64,000 nucleotides of DNA from Terebella lapidaria. Lineage: Eukaryota > Annelida > Polychaeta > Terebellida > Terebellidae. Shown piece by piece: positions 35,400 through 45,576 of this stretch (the stretch's first letter is position 1; the number at the start of each line of letters is the position of its first letter). Under the pieces are notes generated by a model, which saw nothing but the letters and a program-made list of their open reading frames with translations, was not told the origin of the DNA and made no database searches. The DNA lies in the NCBI GenBank assembly GCA_949152475.1, contig OX424569.1:34207950-34271949 (forward strand). Reading direction: 5' to 3'. The position numbers were made by a program, and so were the translations under genes.

Positions 35400-36850
35400 A
35401 ATCTGGAATAGTGACAGCATCCCTGCAGTTGTTTCCCCTGAACTTTCAGGACAAAAGTCGTCTTTTGCACGCATATTTGCCAACCTAAAACTGCATCATT
35501 ACATAAATGAAAGCCGCACTCGGAAGGCTATTCGCTCCTTGAATATGGTTTGAATATAGGCCTACTGAGTAGCATACCGACTGGCTAAATGAATATAGAG
35601 ACAACATAGTCCTATAATGTATGAATGCAAATTCAATGATACAACATTATTTTATTCATATTTTTAAGTGCATGTGCGTGCTTGAATAAATAGGAGCGCG
35701 CACATGTGCTAACCAAAAGATATATTCAGTGCGACACCCGTATTTATAAGTAATATATAGCCTGGAATCTGGCTTGAATTCAGTTATGTCGAATGGTAGG
35801 CCTACTATATGAATGGATGAACGTGTTCAAGTGATGTACAGTCATGATATATCCCGTTCCATGTTTTCACAGCTATGATAATTCTATTAAAATCATTAGG
35901 TTCATTAAGTTGAATTGTTTTAACATGCAATTCACTTCTTTACACATATATAGGCCTAGGCCTACTGGTATTTTAAAAATTAGCCCAAGAGCTAAGATAG
36001 GTTACCGGACAATTTTAGTTGAAACATGACAGGTGAGATATGACCAATCTAGGTCATCTTCGTGAATTTCAATGTCATCATTAAGTGTGCAGCATATAAC
36101 CTTGTATTCATGTATGTTCAAAATACAAATACAAGGTCTATCTACAAGTCTTTCGTCTATAGACGAAATTTACACATTTCTTGTTGGATGTGACACTGAG
36201 ATATATCACTCAATGTCATCTGAGGTCAAGTTCAAGGTCACCAAAAGAAGTGAAAAAAGAAGTGACAGACCATAGAGGAAAATAAGGGGAATCTTTCAAA
36301 ACAAAAATCTCAAAACTGATCAGACAGTTTTTGAAAAAATGGCCGCCAAAGACCAAAATTGGCCATTTTTCGTTAGAAATGGCCGCCATTCTCAGAAAAA
36401 TGCGAATATCCAAAAAGAAAGGTGTCATAACTGCATTTGATAATACGAAGTTATCGTTCCGATACCAGATATTGATTAGGTAAATATTTCAGAGTGTCAT
36501 TTTATAGCAGTTGCAGTCTATGTATAGGCACATTGAACATAACTTCAGAGTTCCCATTTGATATCGGAAGTGAACCAGCGGTTGCAGACAATTTTGCCAT
36601 GTTTTATTTATTGCAAGAAGCCTACACTAGGTGATAACATTAGGCCTGAACAAGCAGAGCATTGACTATATACATATCTGCTAGTATTATAAGGACAATT
36701 CTCAAGTGTAGCGTCAGGTTCTATTGCTATTTTCCGTGATATTCGCCTGATCGTGAAACCGACAAAACACAGATAGTCGAAACAAGAAAATGCAGCAAAC
36801 TGCGGAAGACGACATTAGAGCTCGAGCACATCATCAGCACCACGACAGCT
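35400..36850. other. Intron sequence, nothing recognised
   Basis: AT-rich. 36210-36420 carries AAATGGCCGCCATT-type phrases that resemble those near 16400-16450, probably another dispersed repeat fragment. No gene is supported. Confidence 0.4.
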
Positions 36851-36877
36851 GAATATATCTTACACAACGTTAGGCCT

Positions 36878-36907
36878 ACCCCCCCCCCCCCCCCCCAAAA
36901 AAAAAAA
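36878..36907. repeat. Poly(C) then poly(A) homopolymer tract
   Basis: About 18 C residues are followed by about 11 A residues. No other structure is seen. Confidence 0.9.
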
Positions 36908-37799
36908 GAAGCCATAATTTCATCCCCTATGTGATTCCAATTCATTTCCGTATACTAGGATGAAAAACATGGCCTACTTCATTCATATTACTAATAAGTA
37001 AACATTTATTTTAAAATCGATCAATGGAACAGATATGCCTGCTAAAATGATATGGAACCTCATTAAAATATCCTCAAAACATTGGAAACTATGAGGAATA
37101 TCTGCATCTGATAACATCAGATATAGCCTAACACATGCCTTTACTGGGCAAATTAAAATACCAGTTAAGAATAAAAAGACTTCGCAATCCAGCACAGAAC
37201 ACCAGCTTAATTGTCATGTTATAAAATACGTCAAATTACGGTAAATGTAGCCGTGGCATCGCAGACGAATCGCTGTGTTTACTTCATAACGCCAAAAAAG
37301 TCCACACGCAGATGCCCACAATAAACACATGCATGTATGCATACACGAACTGCTGAACAGAAATTGTGTTTCAAAATACGCATCATTGTGGTAAAATTTG
37401 CTTTGCATTCTGGGAACGTCAATTTCCATCGGCTCCGCCATTTTGGGACGTTTCTAGATAATTTGAACATTTACGTTATTTTCTCAAACCTAGCACATCG
37501 ATTCATGCCTCATATATCTGTGGAATTGTCAAAGTTTCCCATCAATTCGAGAGATTTTATGTCAAGGACAAAGAAAATCCTCACTTGAAGTAGGTATCTA
37601 AACGTTTACATGTCAAAACGTGCGTCGATAGGTTGGCATGAAACCTCCATGAAAAAGTCAGCACATAGACATGTAGAGGGTTGGGGGCTTCGCCCCCAAC
37701 GCTCTAATGTCAAAAAACACATATAGGGAAATAAAATAGTTCAGATGCTCATACGTACACATATTGTTGGATAATGAGATATCAATTTAGATTCCATTC

Positions 37800-37915
37800 A
37801 GTGTCCGTTACAGAGACCCCGCTAGATGGCGTTTACGTCATTATGTCGCAATACGTTATAACGTGAGTTGGCTATCTCACGGTCCTATACGTCTACGGCT
37901 ATGTTCGTCAATAAT
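37800..37915 (+). repeat. Short dispersed repeat fragment
   Basis: The segment includes ACAGAGACCCCGCTAGATGG, ACGTGAGTTGGCTATCTCAC and GGTCCTATACGTCTACGGCT. Matching pieces in reverse occur at 33490-33640 and 45475-45530. Confidence 0.6.
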
Positions 37916-38856
37916 AACAACAAACGGCGGCGATGTGAACGGTGTGGTGGAAATTGTTGTTTCCAATAGTTTAAATATGCAGTGTTGTATTGTGATATAG
38001 ATATTAATCTCAAATGGAATCTACTTGGTCGGTATACATGTTTACAATGCACATAGGTGCTGTAAATATTTCAAAACATCGACAAGAAGCAGGGCACTGT
38101 TCGAGAAAAGTGATTCAGTCCACTGAAAAAATTATCAATTTGATCAAATATTCACTTGTCGAGCGAATATTGATTGTACGATGAACGGAATAAGAATATA
38201 ACTAATGGCCTGTTAATATTTCATTGCTGTTGCTGCAATATTGAGAGAGAATTAGCCTATTGAAAAATGTGTGTTTGGCACCTACCATGCTCCGCACCAA
38301 CCACGCGGTGGCACCACGCATGCTCATTAGATGCGCAAGTTTCTTCTCCTGAACCGGTTCGTCCTATATACCATAGTATACAGCTGGACAAGCAGTGTAT
38401 AAGAGACGAACCCGATTTTTCACCCCGAGAAAGCAGTTTTATTTTTCTGATTATTTTAAAAATTATTCCCTGATGGTACACGTAGGCTTACGTTTACTAT
38501 TATAGGTGGAGAGTTTACTGGAGAATAAGGAATACCGGCCCCGGGGGTGTATGCCATAAATAAAAATATCAGTTTGCTCCGAGTCTGCAATCATTTATTT
38601 CTTTCAAAAGTGTGACTACGTAGATCAATATCAAAACTATAACGATTTTGTATATATATATACATATATAAGTGCAGATACTTTCGGTTTTGGCAGTATG
38701 TTCTATTATTCTGCTATTATTATCTAGACATACATATAGATATCGTTTTTGTCCCCTGTGAAAATGGCATTTTGAGGATATTTTAAATATACATTTACCC
38801 AAAATTCTGTACTTGTAAACATATAGTTCCGATATGTTTAATAATATTCAAATAGA

Positions 38857-39325
38857 TAGATAGATAGATTAGATAGATTATACTGACGTAACCCTGTAAG
38901 GGAACTTGCCTTACCACCATCCGACCAACTTTGGTCCGCGATATATTGGTGGCGCGTCGCCGCAGTGCAGCGCCTGGCATATTTTTGGTTCCCGTGTATG
39001 TATGTAGTGTATGAACGGGATTTTCTGGTGTGCTGCATTGATGGGTACTTGTAGCGCGGCCCATGACATATCCGGGTACGCCTAGTGAACTACGTTTCTG
39101 CCCCTTCACAACCGCCGATACACCGAGTGCAGCAGTCTACAATGTATCACCTGGTCACCATATTAATGTCCGCGACGGACTGAAAAGTGAGGGTAACCCT
39201 TGATCCGCTGAGTGAATTTTGATCGCCGAGAGCGGGGCTCGAACCAGCCAACGACGAACATTGAATTCCCTTCAGCAGCGTGCGAACGACTTAGTGCGTT
39301 GCGCCACGGCCACTTCTGTTTTTTG
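38857..39325 (-). mobile_element. tRNA-derived SINE
   Basis: On the minus strand the element starts near 39325 with a tRNA-like head. A box A-like TGGCGCAACGC lies at 39296-39306 and a box B GGTTCGAGCCC at 39235-39245, spaced as in a polymerase III promoter. A body of about 370 bp follows. It ends in a TCTA/GATA microsatellite (38857-38880), a typical SINE tail copied by LINE machinery. Small open frames in it are chance. The SINE family is not identified. Confidence 0.75.
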
Positions 39326-39806
39326 CTCTCAGAGAGGGCAAAGAACATTTCACATAACCAAACATAACCATTACATAACCAAAGTTCGGTTTTTAAATTA
39401 CTAGGGCTAAGTAGGGCTACATATTATCACAGGATGAAGAAAACAACAAGTTTGTTTGTGCCTATAAATTTACACATTGTAGTTACCATGTATCAGAATA
39501 TAATTGACGATCTTAATATTTATTATTAACTGTATGAGATTCCTGTTTGTGATTGGTTGAAATGGGGCCACGTGACTAAAATGATACTACAATATCATGT
39601 CAGAGATGTTCTGGAGAAAGTGATATTTCCTAGTCAGAGGTAAATATAAGTTTTGGTTGATCCTTTTCTGACCTCGCCAGATGGCGCGCATCGCCCGATC
39701 AATCGCTTGGAGAGTAGCTATTTCCATGTGTGGTCTTGGTCGATGTGTTCTTACAGCAGTAGTTCAGTCTGTGTGGACTGAATTGTCCACACAGTTAATA
39801 ATAAAA

Positions 39807-39949
39807 CAAATATTGACATTTTAGCTTTCGGTTGATACGTGATTATCTTCACTTGTTGGAAAGTTGTATTCACCTCGCAAGCTCGGTGAATACAACTTTC
39901 CAACAAGTGAAGATAATCACGTGTCAACCTCAGCAAAAGTCAATATTTG
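39807..39949. repeat. Near-perfect fold-back palindrome
   Basis: Arms of about 65-68 bases (left from CAAATATTGAC, right to GTCAATATTTG) meet at a short centre (CTCGCAAGCTCG). Another small hairpin, TGTGTGGAC/GTCCACACA, lies just before it at 39770-39793. It looks like a fold-back or MITE-type structure. Confidence 0.88.
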
Positions 39950-40717
39950 TATAATGTTGTATTTGTGCAGGTAAATATAAATGTTCAGGACTCCCAACCG
40001 CCCACCGCCGATTTCTAGGTGGGTAGCCACTGCGGGGTTAGATCCGGGGACTCTTTTTGAGATCCGGGGCGCGCACGTGCCGTCGATTAGGCCTAATATA
40101 CGTAATATCTCGATAAAATATTAACTTTCTGGTTTTGCTTCCTGTTAATCCTGATTATAATTGTGACGTTTGGTAATGACTTGTTTTCGGTGTGGCCCAA
40201 AAAACCTGGTTTCTCTGATCGTATAGACTTTTGTAACTCCCGCTCGTTGTGATTCGAGAGCCGTCACTAATCTGGCGTTCCCCAACGCTGGTGTATCATC
40301 ACTCCGTAGCCTACCGGCTTCACTTAGGCAAGAAGCAACTCAGATGTAAATAAATTGAAGATTTATATACATCAAATCAACTTACAATTGTATGGCTGGT
40401 CACCCACGTGACGTACAAATATGAAGTTCAGACATGGAGCACTGTATGATCACATTTCAAAAATAAATAGTGCACGAGGGCACAACTAAAAAGAGTTCTT
40501 AGCCGGCGGCGTCTCTCTGTCCCTTCCCGTTGAAGTTTCCCGTCCCGTTTAGTCGAATGGTTTCTCCAGGTAGTCGGTCTAATCCCGGTTGACTCTAAGG
40601 CCCTGAAGAAGGAGTCGTCCGCACGGAGTTCGTCGAGTCCCTTGGCTGTGGCGGTGACGATCTCCCCACGGTCGATGTCGCTGTTGCAGTGCTCTCAGAG
40701 CGGCCGTCCGCTCTCCC

Positions 40718-40725
40718 TTATATAG
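40718..40725 (-). promoter_or_regulatory. TATA box in the LTR of element 3
   Basis: The minus strand reads CTATATAA. The TTCCGCGAACG array (40752-40982) lies directly upstream, as in the internal promoter at 42309. The partner LTR has the same box at 44636-44643. Confidence 0.7.
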
Positions 40726-40751
40726 CCAGGGTGGCTGCGCGCGCATCTTCG

Positions 40752-40982
40752 TCCGCGAACGTATCTTCCGCACTCTTCTCCACGTGGTGAAGACTGCGTC
40801 CGCGAACGGTTCTTCCGCGAAGGCTCCTCTTCCGCGAACGGTGCTTCCGCGACTGATGCTTCCGCTGATGATGCTTCCGCAATCGTGCTTCCGCGAACGG
40901 TTCTTCCGCTAACGATGCTTCCGCTGATGATGCTTCCGCAATCGTGCTTCCGCGAACGGTTCTTCCGCGAACGGTGTCTTCG
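40752..40982. repeat. TTCCGCGAACG array in the LTR (element 3)
   Basis: Seven or so copies of CCGCGAAC with TTC before it, spaced by 10-25 bases, with variants such as CCGCGACTG and CCGCAATCG between them. The same motif forms the array at 42381-42503. Confidence 0.9.
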
Positions 40983-41055
40983 CAAGTGGACTTTGTAGAT
41001 CACGTGACCGTTCCTAACGAACGTTTCAGCGCGGCAGTTGCATGGTTTTGTTACA

Positions 41056-41071
41056 ACTCCACCCTTTCTGG
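41056..41071 (-). other. Purine-rich tract of element 3
   Basis: The minus strand reads CCAGAAAGGGTGGAGT directly before the 3' LTR, at the position expected for the polypurine tract. Confidence 0.6.
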
Positions 41072-41175
41072 AGATCAACGTCCCCGTTGATCCTTTCTCT
41101 CTCTTCTTTTCTCTTCTTCCTCCTTCTTCGTCTTTTCCTGCCTGTCTGTTGTTTACAGGGCTCTCTCCCTCCACT

Positions 41176-42273
41176 TCACTGGCGATCCACCTCGCTTTCG
41201 GACGTCTTCGCCAGCCTGTCCCGAGTGTCTGTGTATGCTCGGAGCTGTTCCCGGAGCAGCTTGGTCTCTCGGACGTGGGCTCGCAGCTCCTTCCGGTGGC
41301 TCTTCTCTCGTTGAGAGGCCTCCCCTCGCAGCTGCAGCACCTCGGCCTCGAGCTGTCTCCGCTCCTCCTTGGCTTGGAGCCGAGCATCCGCTTGGGTGAG
41401 GTGGCGTCGTCCCATGGCTATCGTGGACGCCAGGTCCTCCAGGGCCTTCTCTCCGGCAGTGACCGCTCTGCCCAGGCCCTCCACATACGGTCGCAGTTGG
41501 TCCTCCTCCTCCGGAACGGGCTTGAGGTACCAACTCAGGTCTAGGGGCTTGTAGGTAGGGGCCGAGTCTCTGGGAACGGGGGGTCCGTCGTCCTCCGGGG
41601 TGGGGGCCTCCGGGGATTCCGCCTCTCTCCGCTCCTGCTGAGACTCCGGTTCCTCTTCGCTATTCGGGGGGTCGTCCTCGGGGTCTGGGGCGTCTGCTGA
41701 CCTGGGGGCGTCCTCCCGGGGGCTTGATGGCGTGGAGCTGGTCGTCCCGCCGGCCGCAAAGCTGACAGTCTTCAGCTCAGGGGCAGACACAGTAGCCGGA
41801 CCATCTCGGGGGTCAGACACGGGCGTGTCGGTCGTCGTCCTCCATCGCCCTGGCTTGAGGGTGTTGCCGCTGGCATGCGACGTCTCATGCCGGTCTCTGT
41901 CGGCTCGGCGGGCGAATCGCTGGCTGCACATCTTGCAGAGGTGCCGCCCCTCCTTCTGCGTGTGTTTGGTCGCCACGTGTCGGCTAAAGTTGGATGCCGT
42001 CACGTGGATCCGGCAGGGGCTGCACCAGCGTCGCCCTCTCTCGGTAGACAACTTCCGGGCAGGGGACCGTCGACCTCCTCGGGGCTCCTCACGACGCTCC
42101 CGGCTCCTCGAGTGCTCCCGCTTCCGGTCAGGCTTGTCTATCTTGGTAGGTGGGTCGCTCATCTTGTCGACTTCAAGGGGCAGAAAGTCAGCCAAGTCGA
42201 AATCTGGAACGTCCCCGAAATCTTCGTCTGCAAATGCGGGTATCTCAATGATCTGCAGAGTTGGTGTGTTCAT
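41176..42273 (-). CDS. Zinc-finger/RS/coiled-coil accessory protein of element 3
   Basis: The ATG at 42273 gives a protein of 365 residues (MNTPTLQIIEIPAFADEDFG). An acidic start is followed by an RS/RE-rich segment (REHSRSRERREEPRGGRRSP). Two C2H2-type fingers come next (WCSPCRIHV...SRHVATKH and CKMCSQRFARRADRDRHETS, then H), then a Pro/Glu-rich region and a C-terminal heptad-like coiled coil (RRQLEAEVLQLRGEASQREK onward). The open frame extends upstream to 42564, but that part reads the TTCCGCGAACG array as an Arg/Ser/Lys run and lies upstream of a TATA box, so I prefer the internal ATG. It occupies the place of env in retroviruses, but I see no signal peptide or membrane segment. Nuclear RNA or DNA binding is inferred from the fingers. 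Confidence 0.75.
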   Translation of the reverse strand: MNTPTLQIIEIPAFADEDFGDVPDFDLADFLPLEVDKMSDPPTKIDKPDRKREHSRSRERREEPRGGRRSPARKLSTERGRRWCSPCRIHVTASNFSRHVATKHTQKEGRHLCKMCSQRFARRADRDRHETSHASGNTLKPGRWRTTTDTPVSDPRDGPATVSAPELKTVSFAAGGTTSSTPSSPREDAPRSADAPDPEDDPPNSEEEPESQQERREAESPEAPTPEDDGPPVPRDSAPTYKPLDLSWYLKPVPEEEDQLRPYVEGLGRAVTAGEKALEDLASTIAMGRRHLTQADARLQAKEERRQLEAEVLQLRGEASQREKSHRKELRAHVRETKLLREQLRAYTDTRDRLAKTSESEVDRQ

Positions 42274-42308
42274 GGTTGAAGTGATGACAGAATCGTAGGC
42301 CGGCCTGC

Positions 42309-42316
42309 TTATATAG
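42309..42316 (-). promoter_or_regulatory. Internal TATA box before the accessory gene (element 3)
   Basis: The minus strand reads CTATATAA, identical to the LTR box, 36-43 bases before the ATG at 42273. A start site about 25-30 bases downstream would give a very short leader. Confidence 0.7.
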
Positions 42317-42380
42317 AAAAGGCGCGGACCAGGGATCTGGGGGAAAAAGCATTGTCGTGGAACGAAATAACGTTTTCGCT

Positions 42381-42503
42381 TGCTTCCGCGAACAGTTCCT
42401 CCGCGAACGCTGCTTCCGCGAACGTGCTTCCGCGAACGGTACTTCCGCGAACGCTGCTTCCGCGAACGCCGCTTCCGCGAACGCTGCTTCCGCGAACGCT
42501 CCC
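42381..42503. repeat. TTCCGCGAACG array before the accessory gene (element 3)
   Basis: Eight copies of CCGCGAAC at roughly 12-19-base spacing lie upstream (minus-strand sense) of the internal TATA box. The motif is the same as in the LTR array. It overlaps the last codons of the integrase frame. Confidence 0.92.
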
Positions 42504-42511
42504 GTCGTCGT

Positions 42512-44035
42512 TTACATCGTTTGGACTGCATTCCCGCTGTTTTCCACTCGTCCCTCGTCATCACTGGGGGTCCGGACTGGGGTCACATCGTCCGGATTGG
42601 GTATCCAGGCGTCGGTTTCAGGGGTAAACCGGCACCTTTTTATATTGTCAATGTGGACATCTTTAATCTTGCCACCGGGTCGATCTTGTATGGACACCTT
42701 CCATCCGAGATGAGACTTCACAACGAGATAAGGTCCCGTCCACCCTAGTCCTAGTTTTGGTCTAGCCTTTGGAGGGTACCAATACATCACCCAGGTGCCC
42801 ACCGGAAAATGTCGAGCGGCTGATTTCACGTCATGATGGCGCTTTTGTCGCACCGTAGCCGTTTTCAGGCACTCTCGGGCAGTCTCATGAGCTTGTATGG
42901 TGGCTTCCTTCACCCATTCGACGTATTCGGACGCACACTCGGGGACTGGTCCTCCCAAATCGTCCGGTTTCGTCCGGTACCTCAGGTCCAATGGGGTGGT
43001 TGCCTCCCATCCCATCATCATTCGAAATGGTGTACACCCGGTGCTTTCGTGTACTGATGTTCTATAAGTCGCCATCACGTAGGGCAGATGGTCGTCCCAG
43101 TCGTCATGGTTCTCGTCCACGACCACGGCCAGAAGGTTCAGCAGGGTCTGGTTGAATCGCTCGACCATCCCGTCTGATTTGGCGTGATAAGGGGTCGTCC
43201 GAGTCTTCTCCCCTCCTAGGATCTTGATCATCTCAAGGAAAAGCTTACTCTCGAACTCTCGTCCCTGGTCGGTATGTATCTTGGCTGGCATTCCCAGGCG
43301 GCACACGAACTCAGTCACAAAGACGTCCGCCACCGCCTGAGCCTCATGGTTGGGTAGAGCGTAGGCCTCAGTCCACTTGGTGAAATAATCACCAACGACC
43401 AGTATATACCGGTTCCCAGAATTGGTGATCGTTCCAGGCTCCAAAATGTCCATGGCCACCCTTTCTAGCCGATCGCCTACCGGTAGATTTCCCATGGGGT
43501 GGTACTTGGGCCCCAGTCGCGGCTTTCTCCCACTACACTTCAGGCACTCCCGGCACCAACGCTCCACGTCCTTCGTCATACCCGGCCAGTACATTCTCGC
43601 TTTTAGTCGGTGGACTGTTTTGGTGACTCCCTGGTGGCTCATCAGCTTGCCGGTGTGGACCTCCTTCATGACGGCGCGTCTCAGGACCTGTGGAACGACC
43701 AGTTGATGGATTGGTGCGTTCTGGCAAGCCGCTTGGTACCGCCGGTACAGAAGCCCATCACGTAGCTCCAGCTGGTCCCACTGTTGCCACAGAGTCTTCA
43801 TTTGCTGACTTTTTGTTCTGACTTCGGGCCATGCAGGTCTCTCAGTGAAAATATTCTTCCACCCGAGGATGCCTCCAACTTCAGGGTCAGCTCGTTGAAG
43901 GGTCACTAGGTCCTCCTGGGAATAACCATTCAGGACCTCGGTCTCCGGGGCTCCATCCATCGGATTCCGGCGTCCTCTCGTAGCCATAGCCCGCGTGACA
44001 GCTAGCATTTGTTTGTCTGGATCTCGGACCACAGG
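42512..44035 (-). CDS. Integrase (partial Pol) of element 3
   Basis: The minus-strand frame encodes the integrase end of Ty3/Gypsy Pol. The zinc domain is EVHTGKLMSHQGVTKTVHRL with CRECLKCSGR. The catalytic core has MDILEPGTITNSGNRYIL (D), KIHTDQGREFESKLF (D) and SDGMVERFNQTLLN (E). A GPY/F-like end follows (LGLGWTGPYLVVKSHLGWKV) and then VHIDNIKRCRF. Upstream, MLAVTRAMATRGRRN resembles the junction after RNase H, so gag through RNase H is deleted. The frame runs open back into the primer-site region (to 44077), which is not true coding sequence. It probably lacks a proper start of its own. Confidence 0.85.
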   Translation of the reverse strand, partial: PVVRDPDKQMLAVTRAMATRGRRNPMDGAPETEVLNGYSQEDLVTLQRADPEVGGILGWKNIFTERPAWPEVRTKSQQMKTLWQQWDQLELRDGLLYRRYQAACQNAPIHQLVVPQVLRRAVMKEVHTGKLMSHQGVTKTVHRLKARMYWPGMTKDVERWCRECLKCSGRKPRLGPKYHPMGNLPVGDRLERVAMDILEPGTITNSGNRYILVVGDYFTKWTEAYALPNHEAQAVADVFVTEFVCRLGMPAKIHTDQGREFESKLFLEMIKILGGEKTRTTPYHAKSDGMVERFNQTLLNLLAVVVDENHDDWDDHLPYVMATYRTSVHESTGCTPFRMMMGWEATTPLDLRYRTKPDDLGGPVPECASEYVEWVKEATIQAHETARECLKTATVRQKRHHDVKSAARHFPVGTWVMYWYPPKARPKLGLGWTGPYLVVKSHLGWKVSIQDRPGGKIKDVHIDNIKRCRFTPETDAWIPNPDDVTPVRTPSDDEGRVENSGNAVQTM

Positions 44036-44053
44036 GTTGGGGCATGCCGAGAA

Positions 44054-44084
44054 AACCCAGGTTCGAATCCTGGTCACGGCACCA
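44054..44084 (-). other. Primer-binding site with extended tRNA-His match (element 3)
   Basis: The plus strand carries AACCCAGGTTCGAATCC followed by TGGTCACGGCACCA, which equals about 31 bases of the 3' part of an animal tRNA-His, T-arm plus acceptor plus CCA, from memory of insect sequences. Three bases separate it from the LTR. A normal primer site needs only the last 18 (44067-44084). No tRNA 5' half is clear, so it is not called a tRNA gene. Confidence 0.7.
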
Positions 44085-44087
44085 AGT

Positions 44088-44929
44088 TGTGACGTTTGGT
44101 AATGACTTGTTTTCGGTGTGGCCCAAAAAACCTGGTTTCTCTGATCGTATAGACTTTTGTAACTCCCGCTCGTTGTGATTCGAGAGCCGTCACTAATCTG
44201 GCGTTCCCCAACGCTGGTGTATCATCACTCCGTAGCCTACCGGCTTCACTTAGGCAAGAAGCAACTCAGATGTAAATAAATTGAAGATTTATATACATCA
44301 AATCAACTTACAATTGTATGGCTGGTCACCCACGTGACGTACAAATATGAAGTTCAGACATGGAGCACTGTATGATCACATTTCAAAAATAAATAGTGCA
44401 CGAGGGCACAACTAAAAAGAGTTCTTAGCCGGCGGTGTCCCTTCCCGTTGAAGTTTCCCGTCCCGTTTAGTCGAATGGTTTCTCCAGGTAGTCGGTCTAA
44501 TCCCGGTTGACTCTAAGGCCCTGAAGAAGGAGTCGTCCGCATGGAGTTCGTCGAGTCCCTTGGCTGTGGCGGTGACGATCTCCCCACGGTCGATGTCGCT
44601 GTTGCAGTGCTCTCAGAGCGGCCGTCCGCTCTCCCTTATATAGCCAGGGTGGCTGCGCGCGCATCTTCGTCCGCGAACGTATCTTCCGCACTCTTCTCCA
44701 CGTGGTGAAGACTGCGTCCGCGAACGGTTCTTCCGCGAAGGCTCCTCTTCCGCGAACGGTGTTTCCGCGACTGATGCTTCCGCTGATGATGCTTCCGCAA
44801 TCGTGCTTCCGCGAACGGTTCTTCCGCTAACGATGCTTCCGCGAACGGTGTCTTCGCAAGTGGACTTTGTAGATCACGTGACCGTTCCTAACGAACGTTT
44901 CAGCGCGGCAGTTGCATGGTTTTGTTACA
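44088..44929 (-). repeat. LTR (5' LTR of element 3)
   Basis: It is the partner of 40162-41055, nearly identical outside the repeat array and one 8-base indel. It has the TATA box at 44636-44643 and a shorter TTCCGCGAACG array (about 44670-44850). Confidence 0.93.
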
Positions 44930-44933
44930 TAAT

Positions 44934-45576
44934 GTTAATGTCCAGACCTGAAGGGCTGGGTTTGAACCATTCACGGCTGAATGTACATGTAGATCTCTAT
45001 ATACGTGTAGCGATGAGCATGCATGGTGCCATCGCAAAAACATGGCCTTTGGCGCCGTGCAGATTTTCACAATCCCAGTATTCAGCTGGTATTTGCGTTT
45101 CGCTGTACTTTGTTCTATGATAACTTTGTGATTGTGACATAAGTAGGTCGCGGAATGAGTTCTCTTTGTTCAATAAGTGATTGTCAGACAAATATGTGAG
45201 TAATTGTCACTATATTGACTAATTTTCGCTCACTTGCTTTTGCAAAATAATCAGCAAGTGATAGGCTTGTCGATGTTGTGTGGAAATGGCACACAGTGCA
45301 GCCTGAAAGCTGGCGGGGCTTAATAGAATAACATATCTACTAGGTTAATAGCTATAAAATAGAACTCGACAGTCTTCCTTTTGGGTTGAAAATGTTTGTT
45401 TTGATCGCACCTCTGCTATTTTTCTGAAAACATGCATGGTGCATGGGAGGCACGACGCATGTTTTTGACGAACATAGCCGTAGACGTATAGGACCGTGTA
45501 TCTTGGCATGGAAAATCTTTGTTTGAAGTAAAAGTTTGAAGCAGTTTGATCGTTATGGTAACTTTTAAAGATAATT
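44934..45576. other. Intron sequence
   Basis: No gene is seen. 45475-45530 shares GACGAACATAGCCGTAGACG and GGAAAATCTTTGTTTGAAG with the fragments at 37800-37915 and 33490-33530. Confidence 0.5.

Larger units (their letters stand above)
40162..41055 (-). repeat. LTR (3' LTR of element 3)
   Basis: Ends are TGTGACG and TGTTACA. It is 52 bases longer than its partner. The differences are an 8-base CTCTCTGT-type insertion near 40513 and about 44 bases of extra TTCCGCGAACG-type repeat near 40870-40960. Confidence 0.93.
40162..44929 (-). mobile_element. Ty3/Gypsy LTR element, deleted copy of a second lineage (element 3)
   Basis: The 4.8-kb element has LTRs 40162-41055 and 44088-44929 and a 4-bp duplication TAAT (40158-40161 and 44930-44933). 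On the minus strand it carries a tRNA-His primer site, integrase, then a zinc-finger/RS/coiled-coil gene, then a purine tract and the 3' LTR. Gag, protease, RT and RNase H are missing. LTR sequence, primer tRNA and integrase differ from the other two Gypsy elements, so it is a separate lineage. Confidence 0.93.

Noticed and set aside
38795..39348. Small coding frames on the minus strand
   Set aside because: They lie in the body of a tRNA-derived SINE.
42274..42564. N-terminal Arg/Ser/Lys extension of the element 3 zinc-finger protein
   Set aside because: It is the TTCCGCGAACG array read in frame, upstream of a TATA box; the internal ATG at 42273 is more likely the start.
44012..44084. A tRNA-His gene
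   Set aside because: Only the 3' part matches; no D-arm, anticodon arm or matching 5' acceptor strand is convincing, and the position fits a primer site.
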